From the IMG/VR virus record IMGVR_UViG_3300032282_006987, positions 1 to 41,492 of that record: a stretch of DNA of 41,492 bases. One strand, written 5' to 3'. Both the position numbers and the translations under genes were made by a program. Of this stretch, positions 34,743-39,386 are shown in pieces. This stretch comes from a virus. The notes under the pieces are model-generated. The model was not told the origin of the DNA and did not search any database. It saw only the letters and a program-made list of their open reading frames with translations. Position 1 is the first letter of the stretch, and every line of letters begins with the position of its first letter.

Positions 34743-35210
34743 ATGAAATATATGAAAACAAAACTACTATTAGCAATACTTCCGTTGGCACTGACTTCGT
34801 GTGCCAACTCTCAAGGTGATGTATTTGGACGCAAAGCAGATGCTGGTGCCATCATTGGCGGCATGGCTGGCACCGTGATTGGTGCTTATAACGGAAATCC
34901 TCTCAAGGGCGCATTGATTGGTGCTGGCGTTGGGTTGGGTGCTGGAGCCATTGCAGATGCCAACGATGCTCGTCAAGCAATACCTTCTCCGTCAATTCCA
35001 CAACCCACACCACCTCCGCAAGTTGTGATACGAGAAGAAATACCAATGGTTGTTATGGAAACTCCAATAATCATCGAAGAAAGAGTTTGGGCTGGAAATG
35101 ATCTGTGGATAATTTCATATCATGGTATTCGTGGAGCAAATGGACGTGTTAGATATGTAAACCATGTTCCATTTCATCGTCGTTTTATTCGTGGACCACA
35201 CGGAAGATAA
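34743..35210 (+). CDS. Glycine-zipper lipoprotein
   Basis: This 155-residue protein has a lipoprotein signal (LPLALTSC; lipidated Cys near residue 20). A glycine-zipper segment (AGAIIGGMAGTVIGAY ... LIGAGVGLGAGAIA, about 34-76) can insert in or across a membrane. A Pro-rich linker and a basic C-terminal beta region follow. Such proteins sit in the outer membrane of diderm bacteria. A second ATG three codons in (MKTKLLL) is a possible start. It is the last gene of the curli/FecR/cyclase cassette and is followed by a terminator. Confidence 0.78.
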   Translation: MKYMKTKLLLAILPLALTSCANSQGDVFGRKADAGAIIGGMAGTVIGAYNGNPLKGALIGAGVGLGAGAIADANDARQAIPSPSIPQPTPPPQVVIREEIPMVVMETPIIIEERVWAGNDLWIISYHGIRGANGRVRYVNHVPFHRRFIRGPHGR

Positions 35211-35214
35211 TATA

Positions 35215-35266
35215 AAAAGTCAAATATATCACTTTTTTCGAAAAATCTATTTGACTTTTCATTTTT
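35215..35266 (+). terminator. Terminator-like hairpin that contains a promoter -35
   Basis: AAAAGTCAAATA (35215-35226) and TATTTGACTTTT (35248-35259) form a perfect 12-bp stem, and T-rich sequence follows. The 3' arm includes TTGACT, the -35 of the next promoter. Confidence 0.7.
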
Positions 35267-35279
35267 TCTGCATCATAGT
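35251..35279 (+). promoter_or_regulatory. Promoter TTGACT-N17-CATAGT
   Basis: TTGACT (35251-35256) and CATAGT (35274-35279) are 17 bases apart. It would drive a short transcript of about 200 bases ending at the terminator at 35454-35483. Confidence 0.7.
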
Positions 35280-35300
35280 TCTATTTATTCAATAACAAAC

Positions 35301-35414
35301 ATGAACTCGTATTCACACAAATCGCTAAATCTGACCTCCAAGTGGAGCTTGCGCTTTATTGCACAACCTACACGTGGAGCCAATGAAGGCGATACAATGG
35401 AGGGTGTGGCATAA
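35301..35414 (+). CDS. Possible 37-codon small ORF on a short transcript
   Basis: An ATG at 35301 opens 37 codons (MNSYSHKSLNLTSKW... ending EGVA). It lies alone between a good promoter and a good terminator. There is no clear ribosome-binding site, and the same stretch can fold (for example CTCCA and TGGAG at 35336-35347). The product could equally be a small RNA. No homology is recognised. Confidence 0.35.
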   Translation: MNSYSHKSLNLTSKWSLRFIAQPTRGANEGDTMEGVA

Positions 35415-35453
35415 TAGGAGTAAAAGTTTAACAACTTTACAAAACCTAAAAAG

Positions 35454-35483
35454 CCCACCCTCCAAAAGAGAGTGGGTTTTTTG
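35454..35483 (+). terminator. Intrinsic terminator of the short transcript
   Basis: CCCACCCTC and GAGAGTGGG form a stem with one mismatch, followed by TTTTTTG. Confidence 0.8.
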
Positions 35484-35517
35484 TTTTAGGGTTTCTGAAA
35501 AAAGGTTAGAAAAAAGA

Positions 35518-35545
35518 TTGACAAATAATAAAAAGTAAGTAGAGT
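35518..35545 (+). promoter_or_regulatory. Promoter TTGACA-N16-TAGAGT before the holin leader
   Basis: TTGACA (35518-35523) and TAGAGT (35540-35545). The spacer resembles that of the promoter at 40130-40157 (both contain AATAAAAA at the same place), so the two form a sub-type. Confidence 0.65.
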
Positions 35546-35551
35546 AAGCAG

Positions 35552-35900
35552 TATAAAGTTTAGGTTCTTTTCACAATACAAATTTTTAGGTTAGGTTAGA
35601 TGGGTAAAAGCGCACCTGTAAGCGTGTTAAAATAGCCACCGGCTCGTTTAGAGACCGTTCTGTGGGAATCAATATCATTATGTAGGATAGGACAGGTTAG
35701 ATGAAAACATAATGTGAGGCCGAAGTATATAATGTTATTTATAAAGTTGAAGAAAGAGACAATAAGACACACGTTTAGTGTGTTGAGTTTCTTTCTTCAT
35801 ATGTTTTGCGTGTATACAACCTCCTCGTGGTGCAGAACGGGACAAAATATTTTTTATTTTGTGCGAATAGTATACGAAAAGAGTTTTTATAGATATTTAT
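35552..35900 (+). ncRNA. Long structured leader or ncRNA upstream of the holin
   Basis: No convincing gene lies in 35415-35916. The stretch after the promoter folds repeatedly: AGCC/GGCT around 35632-35642, CATTATG (35676-35682) with CATAATG (35708-35714), a 9-bp stem 35748-35756 with 35791-35799 enclosing ACACAC/GTGTGT (35767-35783), and ACAAAATA/TATTTTGT (35842-35862). GTATAC occurs twice and can pair (35812, 35870). The word GGTTAG recurs at 35504-35510, 35587-35600 and 35694-35700. It may be a regulatory leader for lysis or a separate RNA. A 63-codon frame at 35714-35905 is not credible. Confidence 0.45.
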
Positions 35901-35916
35901 TGTGAACCAATAATAT

Positions 35917-36234
35917 ATGGCAGACGAAAAAGACTTATTCAAAGAATTTTTAACTGGTGGATGGATAGTAGCTGCCGTCGGTGCATTGGGAATGCTGGCA
36001 CGCAATCTTTTAGATGGTGTTGAAAGAAGTCACAAAGAACATGCCAAAAGAATATTGGCAGCAGCAATATGTTCTACCATTGCTTGGTTTATTCTTGAAC
36101 AAGTTGAAGTTAGTAGCTTGACAAAAGCAATCAGTTATGGTGTGGTAGGTGTAGTTAGTCCTGAAATTTTACAAGGTGTTACGACTTTGGCAAAAAGATT
36201 TGCCAAAAAGCCGCAAGATCTTATAAAGAAATAA
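35917..36234 (+). CDS. Holin-like membrane protein
   Basis: This 105-residue protein has two or three hydrophobic segments: GGWIVAAVGALGMLARNLL (about 14-32), ILAAAICSTIAWFILEQV (about 47-64) and a weaker ISYGVVGVVSPEILQGV (about 71-87). Charged ends and a Lys-rich tail flank them. This matches small class holins of the LydA/holin superfamily III kind, which form the lesions that time lysis. It is preceded by the long structured leader and followed four bases later by the first tRNA. No endolysin is next to it. Confidence 0.75.
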   Translation: MADEKDLFKEFLTGGWIVAAVGALGMLARNLLDGVERSHKEHAKRILAAAICSTIAWFILEQVEVSSLTKAISYGVVGVVSPEILQGVTTLAKRFAKKPQDLIKK

Positions 36235-36238
36235 TTTT

Positions 36239-36314
36239 GCGGTAGTATCTCAGTTGGTAGAGAGCGAGTTTTCCAAACTTGATGTCGCAGGTTCGATCCC
36301 TGTCTACCGCTCCA
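36239..36314 (+). tRNA. tRNA-Gly(UCC)
   Basis: Full cloverleaf: acceptor GCGGTAG/CTACCGC, anticodon loop TTTCCAA, canonical T-loop TTCGATC, CCA encoded. Two blocks (36243-36263, 36284-36305) are identical to tRNA-Ala at the far end of the array. Confidence 0.95.
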
Positions 36315-36317
36315 TTT

Positions 36318-36382
36318 TGTACTAGGTTTGGTATCCAACCAAACCGAAGATTCATGACAAAAAGCATGAACGGTGTACACCA
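36318..36382 (+). ncRNA. tRNA-like fold without T-arm, ending in CCA
   Basis: TGTAC (36318-36322) can pair with GTACA (36375-36379), which is followed by CCA. Inside are perfect hairpins GGTTTGG/CCAAACC (36325-36345) and TTCATG/CATGAA (36351-36370). There is no T-arm. The rest of the gap (36383-36440) holds CGCCA/TGGCG and TTGAG/CTCAA hairpins. Confidence 0.3.
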
Positions 36383-36440
36383 ATTTGCAAACGCCACGTC
36401 ATTGGCGAAATTGAGGTTGACTCAAATGACAATTTTAAAT

Positions 36441-36526
36441 GGCTCATTATACCGCTAAGGACGCGGTTCGCACTGTAAATGCGATGCCTTCGGGCTGGGT
36501 TGGTTCAATACCGACATGAGCCACCA
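36441..36526 (+). tRNA. tRNA-Tyr(GUA)
   Basis: Class II cloverleaf with acceptor GGCTCAT/ATGAGCC, anticodon loop CTGTAAA and a long variable arm, as expected for bacterial tRNA-Tyr. CCA is encoded. Confidence 0.95.
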
Positions 36527-36538
36527 TTTTTAGAATAC

Positions 36539-36626
36539 GGAAAATTGGCAGAGTGGTCTAATGCAGGACTTTGCTAAAGTCCCGATCCGAAAGGGTCCAT
36601 AGGTTCGAATCCTATATTTTCCGCCA
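36539..36626 (+). tRNA. tRNA-Ser(GCU)
   Basis: Class II: acceptor GGAAAAT/ATTTTCC, anticodon stem-loop GGACT-TTGCTAA-AGTCC, long variable arm, discriminator G, CCA encoded. Confidence 0.95.
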
Positions 36627-36637
36627 AATTTATATAT

Positions 36638-36712
36638 GCCGAATAAACATAAATGGTAATGTGCTAGTCTTGTAAACTAGATAAGCGGGTTCGATTCCCG
36701 CATTTGGCTCCA
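36638..36712 (+). tRNA. tRNA-Thr(UGU)
   Basis: Acceptor GCCGAAT/ATTTGGC with one G-U, anticodon arm CTAGT-CTTGTAA-ACTAG, T-arm GCGGG-TTCGATT-CCCGC, CCA encoded. Confidence 0.93.
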
Positions 36713-36714
36713 CT

Positions 36715-36789
36715 TTGTAGGTCGCAATATTCTGAATTATAATTCAGCGAAGACATTCCAATTATTGCGTCAGTGGAATTCGCCTATAA
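36715..36789 (+). ncRNA. Inter-tRNA unit 1, closed by a 7-bp helix
   Basis: TTGTAGG (36715-36721) pairs with CCTATAA (36783-36789), one G-U, closing a 75-base unit. Inside are a second helix CGCAATA (36723-36729) with TATTGCG (36763-36769) and the 16-base palindrome 36732-36747. It starts three bases after a tRNA CCA. It has no CCA and no anticodon arm. Confidence 0.45.
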
Positions 36790-36797
36790 CAATTTAT

Positions 36798-36883
36798 GCC
36801 ATCTCGCCGGAACGGTGACGGGTCTACCTGCAAAGTAGAAGCACACGAAAGTGTAGAGTGTTCAATTCACTCAGATGGCTCCA
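36798..36883 (+). tRNA. tRNA-Cys(GCA) with class II long variable arm
   Basis: Acceptor GCCATCT/AGATGGC, D-stem CCG/CGG, anticodon arm TCTAC-CTGCAAA-GTAGA, T-arm GAGTG-TTCAATT-CACTC, discriminator T as usual for Cys, CCA encoded. The variable region is 16 bases with an ACAC-GAAA-GTGT hairpin. That is a class II feature not expected in tRNA-Cys. Confidence 0.88.
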
Positions 36884-36889
36884 ATTTAT

Positions 36890-36965
36890 GCAGTAGTAGT
36901 TCAATGGTAGAATGCTTCGTTGCCAACGAAGAGGTCTGCGGGTTCGAGTCCCGCCTACTGCACCA
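36890..36965 (+). tRNA. tRNA-Gly(GCC)
   Basis: Acceptor GCAGTAG/CTACTGC, anticodon arm CTTCG-TTGCCAA-CGAAG, T-arm GCGGG-TTCGAGT-CCCGC, CCA encoded. Confidence 0.96.
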
Positions 36966-36967
36966 AT

Positions 36968-37089
36968 TTTGATAGTGTATGTGTTTTCGTCTCTAAAATC
37001 TTACGGCACATGGAAGACGTGTAACGGGTTCAAAGTCCGACCACTCTGCATTGAGCAGAGTGAGTAAGCCAACCATATACATTATCAAA
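36968..37089 (+). ncRNA. Inter-tRNA unit 2, closed by a 16-bp helix
   Basis: Bases 36968-36983 pair with 37074-37089 over 16 continuous bp including two G-U pairs. Inside are CACTCTGC/GCAGAGTG (37042-37062), CGTCT/AGACG, and a T-arm-like CGGG-TTCAAAG-TCCG. The unit starts three bases after the previous CCA and ends seven before tRNA-Phe. The G-U pairs favour an RNA fold over a DNA site. Confidence 0.6.
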
Positions 37090-37096
37090 TATTTTT

Positions 37097-37170
37097 GGAC
37101 GATTGGTGAAAAAGTATCACTGCTGACTGAAGATCAGTAATTCCGGTTGCAAGATCCGGGTCGTCCACCA
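37097..37170 (+). tRNA. tRNA-Phe(GAA) with altered T-loop and D-loop
   Basis: Acceptor GGACGAT/GTCGTCC, anticodon loop CTGAAGA, CCA encoded. The T-loop reads TGCAAGA with a T-T mismatch at its base instead of the usual TTC start, and the D-loop (AAAAAGTAT) lacks the GG pair, so the normal elbow contacts are missing. Confidence 0.85.
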
Positions 37171-37172
37171 TT

Positions 37173-37285
37173 TTGTATTTATAAGTTGCGGTTTTACCCT
37201 TCTCAACATTGCTATTGCATAGGAGAGTAGAAAAAATATAATACTAACCGGTGTTTCCCTCGAGTCGGTTCAATGGTAAATACAA
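37173..37285 (+). ncRNA. Inter-tRNA unit 3, closed by a 9-bp helix
   Basis: TTGTATTTA (37173-37181) and TAAATACAA (37277-37285) are perfect complements closing 113 bases. Inside, AACCG/CGGTT and TTCTC/GAGAG hairpins are visible. No tRNA cloverleaf and no CCA. Confidence 0.45.
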
Positions 37286-37296
37286 TTCATTTTTAT

Positions 37297-37371
37297 TGCG
37301 ATATAGTGTCAAGGTAGCACAGCCCGACTGTTAATCGGGAAGTAATGGTTCAAGTCCATTTTTCGCAGCCA
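37297..37371 (+). tRNA. tRNA-Asn(GUU), first copy
   Basis: Acceptor TGCGATA/TTTCGCA with one mismatch, anticodon arm CCCGA-CTGTTAA-TCGGG, T-arm AATGG-TTCAAGT-CCATT, discriminator G, CCA encoded. Confidence 0.92.
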
Positions 37372-37377
37372 TTTTAT

Positions 37378-37453
37378 TGTCCCATAGCTCAGTTGGCAGA
37401 GCAAGAAACTGTTAATTTCAAGGTCGCACGTTCGAGCCGTGCTGGGACAGCCA
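37378..37453 (+). tRNA. tRNA-Asn(GUU), second copy
   Basis: Acceptor TGTCCCA/TGGGACA, D-stem GCTC/GAGC, anticodon loop CTGTTAA with an A-A mismatch at the base of its stem, T-arm GCACG-TTCGAGC-CGTGC, CCA encoded. It differs widely from the first Asn copy, so it is not a recent duplicate. Confidence 0.9.
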
Positions 37454-37461
37454 ATTTATAT

Positions 37462-37540
37462 GGAAGTCAAGCTACAGTGGACGGGCATTCGACTCTTAAT
37501 CGAACTATTCGTGTGGGTTCAACTCCCACGGCTTCCACCA
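37462..37540 (+). tRNA. tRNA-Lys(CUU)
   Basis: Acceptor GGAAGTC/GGCTTCC, anticodon arm TTCGA-CTCTTAA-TCGAA, T-arm GTGGG-TTCAACT-CCCAC, CCA encoded. D-arm and T-arm closely match tRNA-Lys(UUU) at 37634, a likely duplication. Confidence 0.93.
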
Positions 37541-37545
37541 ATTTT

Positions 37546-37622
37546 AAGCAAGAAGAGGCTGTTAAAGTCAGCATGGACATTACAAGATGCTAAATGGTGA
37601 TAAGAGAATTCACATCTTGCTT
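37546..37622 (+). ncRNA. Inter-tRNA unit 4, closed by an 8-bp helix
   Basis: AAGCAAGA (37546-37553) pairs with TCTTGCTT (37615-37622); a T-G pair extends it outward. The 77-base length is tRNA-like. Inside are GTGA/TCAC at the T-arm position and either GCTG/CAGC or AGCAT/ATGCT. No CCA and no TTC T-loop. Confidence 0.45.
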
Positions 37623-37633
37623 GAAAAATTTAT

Positions 37634-37712
37634 GGAACTAAAGCCACAGTGGACGGGCAGCGGTCTTTTAAACCGTTAATTCGTGTGGGTTCAACTCCCA
37701 CTGGTTCCACCA
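37634..37712 (+). tRNA. tRNA-Lys(UUU)
   Basis: Acceptor GGAACTA/TGGTTCC, anticodon loop CTTTTAA on GCGGT/ACCGT, T-arm GTGGG-TTCAACT-CCCAC, CCA encoded. Confidence 0.94.
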
Positions 37713-37718
37713 ATTTAT

Positions 37719-37801
37719 AGCAGAGACAAGCCAAGGGACGCTAACTGCGCTCATAACGCAGCCGAAAGGTATGATGTGTTCGATTCACATCTCTGCTTCC
37801 A
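37719..37801 (+). tRNA. tRNA with CAU anticodon (Met or Ile2), unusual variable region
   Basis: Acceptor AGCAGAG/CTCTGCT, anticodon arm CTGCG-CTCATAA-CGCAG, T-arm ATGTG-TTCGATT-CACAT, CCA encoded. The variable region is 12 bases with a CC-GAAA-GG mini-hairpin, and the discriminator is T. Both are atypical for tRNA-Met and tRNA-Ile2. Confidence 0.85.
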
Positions 37802-37808
37802 TTTTTAT

Positions 37809-37884
37809 CAGTGTGTGGTGCCAAAGGTTGGCGATTCCGCTTGGAACGGAAATTATGTTGGTTCGAGTCCAATCACACTGACCA
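37809..37884 (+). tRNA. tRNA-Pro(UGG)
   Basis: Acceptor CAGTGTG/CACACTG with the C1-G72 pair typical of tRNA-Pro, anticodon arm TTCCG-CTTGGAA-CGGAA, discriminator A, CCA encoded. Confidence 0.95.
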
Positions 37885-37894
37885 TTTTAACATA

Positions 37895-37940
37895 ACACAG
37901 TAGTATTCTTGATTTATATCAATGACAATAATGGCTGTGT
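37895..37940 (+). ncRNA. Inter-tRNA unit 5, short
   Basis: ACACAG (37895-37900) pairs with CTGTGT (37935-37940), closing 46 bases with a TTGAT/ATCAA hairpin. It also contains 37903-37912, a perfect 10-base complement of 37961-37970 in the following tRNA-like gene. Confidence 0.35.
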
Positions 37941-37949
37941 GAAATTTAT

Positions 37950-38026
37950 CGCGACGAAGGTCAAGAATACGAGCCACCGTCTATGGTGACGGGCATTAGG
38001 TGGTGAAAGTCCATCCGCTGCGACCA
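37950..38026 (+). tRNA. Odd tRNA with a six-base anticodon loop, identity uncertain
   Basis: A 77-base cloverleaf with CCA: acceptor CGCGACG/CGCTGCG (one A-C mismatch), D-stem GGT/GCC, anticodon stem CCGTC/GACGG around a six-base loop TATGGT, T-stem GGTGG/CCATC with loop TGAAAGT. A normal anticodon cannot be read; His or Pro would be guesses. It may be a pseudogene or a non-translational tRNA-like RNA. Confidence 0.55.
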
Positions 38027-38027
38027 A

Positions 38028-38117
38028 TTTGGTGTGATACGGGAACGCAGTTATTCCGGTCACTATGAAACTGCGCGGGGTAACTTAGGCCCGAGAGTCA
38101 AGGTGCGACACATCAAA
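38028..38117 (+). ncRNA. Inter-tRNA unit 6, closed by a 9-bp helix
   Basis: TTTGGTGTG (38028-38036) pairs with CACATCAAA (38109-38117), one G-U. It starts two bases after a CCA. Inside is a perfect CGCAGTT/AACTGCG hairpin (38046-38075) and GGG/CCC pairing. 90 bases, no CCA. Confidence 0.5.
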
Positions 38118-38123
38118 AATTTT

Positions 38124-38197
38124 GGGGATATAGTATAAGGGTATTACACTGCGCTGTCTACGCAGATATCGGATTTCGATTATCCGTATCCTCGCCA
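38124..38197 (+). tRNA. tRNA-Asp(GUC)
   Basis: Acceptor GGGGATA/TATCCTC, anticodon arm CTGCG-CTGTCTA-CGCAG, T-arm CGGAT-TTCGATT-ATCCG, discriminator G, CCA encoded. Confidence 0.95.
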
Positions 38198-38236
38198 CTT
38201 TGAGTCGCAATATGGCAACATATATGCCGATTTTAT

Positions 38237-38312
38237 GGGAATATAGTGAAATTGGATATCACGACGCTTTGCGGAAGCGTTATTCTAGGTTCGAATCCTA
38301 GTATTCCCACCA
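38237..38312 (+). tRNA. tRNA-Arg(GCG)
   Basis: Acceptor GGGAATA/TATTCCC, anticodon arm ACGCT-TTGCGGA-AGCGT, T-loop TTCGAAT, CCA encoded. G34 in place of the usual A34 (inosine) is noteworthy. The 39-base gap before it repeats the word GTCGCAATAT found in unit 1. Confidence 0.92.
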
Positions 38313-38318
38313 TTTTAT

Positions 38319-38395
38319 GGAGACGCTGGCAAAGTAGAGCCGACCTCGCTTCGAACGAGTTATAACTATAGGTTAGAGTCCTATCGTCTCCACCA
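38319..38395 (+). tRNA. tRNA-Arg(UCG) with altered T-loop
   Basis: Acceptor GGAGACG/CGTCTCC, D-stem GGC/GCC with loop AAAGTAGA lacking GG, anticodon loop CTTCGAA on CTCG/CGAG, T-arm ATAGG-TTAGAGT-CCTAT lacking C56, CCA encoded. Confidence 0.88.
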
Positions 38396-38396
38396 T

Positions 38397-38600
38397 TTGA
38401 ATAGCAGCTCGGAGTGTAGAAGATTGTTTCCATCTTCGGTACGAGCATGGGGTTAAACCATCGGCGGAAAAATAAGCAACGAAAAGCCTATGGGTTCATA
38501 ACAATAGGTTTATTGGGAAACATTAAACTTGTTGGAATCTATGCGCAACTAGGAAACTCGCTATAGTGTAGCTATATAAAGCAAAGCTACATCTATTCAA
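38397..38600 (+). ncRNA. Inter-tRNA unit 7, 204 bases, closed by an 8-bp helix
   Basis: TTGAATAG (38397-38404) pairs with CTATTCAA (38593-38600). Inside are GAAGAT/ATCTTC within GCTCG/CGAGC, ATGG/CCAT, CCTAT/ATAGG and GTAGCT/AGCTAC hairpins. No cloverleaf and no reading frame of note. Likely a structured RNA of unknown kind. Confidence 0.45.
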
Positions 38601-38605
38601 TTAAT

Positions 38606-38702
38606 TTTTGGATATGTTGCGGAACGTCTAGACAATTAACGCAAAGCCAGTCAAAGAGAATTAACATTCTTGATTGTAAGTTCAAATCTTACCTATCCAA
38701 AA
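38606..38702 (+). ncRNA. Inter-tRNA unit 8, tRNA-like with T-arm but no CCA
   Basis: TTTTGGATA (38606-38614) pairs with TATCCAAAA (38694-38702) over 9 bp. One base before the 3' arm lies a perfect, canonical T-arm GTAAG-TTCAAAT-CTTAC (38676-38692). The middle has TTGCG/CGCAA and GAGAAT-TAAC-ATTCTT hairpins but no seven-base anticodon loop. Confidence 0.5.
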
Positions 38703-38714
38703 TTTTTATTTTAC

Positions 38715-38802
38715 AGAGAGTTAAGGGCACTGCTATTGAAATATTGCAATAGGTTCCGTAGGCAATACCTCCAAAGTATCCACGCATGGCTAAACACTCT
38801 CT
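38715..38802 (+). ncRNA. Inter-tRNA unit 9, closed by a 7-bp helix
   Basis: AGAGAGT (38715-38721) pairs with ACTCTCT (38796-38802). It encloses CTATTG/CAATAG. 88 bases, no CCA. Confidence 0.42.
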
Positions 38803-38811
38803 ACTATTTAT

Positions 38812-38885
38812 GGCCCAGTCTGTTAAGGGTAGGCAATTGCGCTTTCAACGCGAAAATCGGAGTTCGACTCTCCGCTGGGCTACCA
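38812..38885 (+). tRNA. tRNA-Glu(UUC)
   Basis: Acceptor GGCCCAG/CTGGGCT, anticodon loop CTTTCAA, T-arm CGGAG-TTCGACT-CTCCG, CCA encoded. Confidence 0.94.
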
Positions 38886-38886
38886 A

Positions 38887-39012
38887 TTTGTCATCATTGA
38901 GGGCATATCTATGAAGTAATAGTGGTGTAGTGGAAGCACAGGGGCTGAAATCTTGCGCATAGGTTCGATTCCTATCAAAGAAAAATAGTTTTGAGCGACC
39001 TGAAATGACAAA
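38887..39012 (+). ncRNA. Inter-tRNA unit 10, contains tRNA-like D- and T-arms
   Basis: TTTGTCAT (38887-38894) pairs with ATGACAAA (39005-39012). Inside, GTGT-AGTGGAA-GCAC resembles a D-arm and ATAGG-TTCGATT-CCTAT (38959-38975) is a canonical T-arm, but the sequence around them does not form an acceptor stem and no CCA follows. A possible decayed tRNA inside a longer RNA. Confidence 0.5.
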
Positions 39013-39014
39013 AT

Positions 39015-39290
39015 TTTTTGTTGAGGAGGTTGGCCTAGAGGCAGCAATCCTATAATGAGTAGAGTCCGTACTCCAAGCTAGTAAAAGTGCAGCGATGAAT
39101 TCTCGAATTCTGCATTATCCATTACCAACTATAATGGTTTTGCTCGGAGGCAATTCAGACGATTGAACCGATAAGAACTAAGGAATTGACCTTAGCTCGG
39201 TGCCGATAATGTAAGCGCAAATATAGTTGTTATATATTTGGCCGCGAAACGGTGTTAGCTCTTTTGGCGTAATAGCACACTCTTCAAAAA
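39015..39290 (+). ncRNA. Inter-tRNA unit 11, large structured region
   Basis: 276 bases without a gene. TTTTTG (39015-39020) can close with CAAAAA (39285-39290). Inside: GAGT/ACTC, paired GAATTC words with GCAG/CTGC (about 39089-39114), ACCGA/TCGGT enclosing CTAAGG/CCTTAG, CAAATATA/TATATTTG and CCG/CGG. Size and site recall large RNAs found in phage tRNA arrays (GOLLD, ROOL), but I cannot match either. Confidence 0.45.
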
Positions 39291-39299
39291 TATTTAAAT

Positions 39300-39378
39300 G
39301 GCGATATCGTCTATGTTTGGAAAGGACACCTTATTCTCAATAAGAAAAGCTCGGTTCGACTCCCGAGTATCGCCACCA
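39300..39378 (+). tRNA. tRNA-Glu(CUC)
   Basis: Acceptor GGCGATA/TATCGCC, D-stem GTC/GAC with a 13-base loop, anticodon loop TTCTCAA closed by CTTA/TAAG, T-stem CTCGG/CCGAG with an eight-base loop TTCGACTC, CCA encoded. The anticodon reading is centred on the stem and should be checked. Confidence 0.82.
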
Positions 39379-39386
39379 TTTTATTA

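Noticed and set aside
37345-38900. Plus-strand frames of 70-82 codons in the tRNA array (37345-37593, 37683-37895, 38670-38900)
   Set aside because: Each reads straight through two or more clear tRNA genes.
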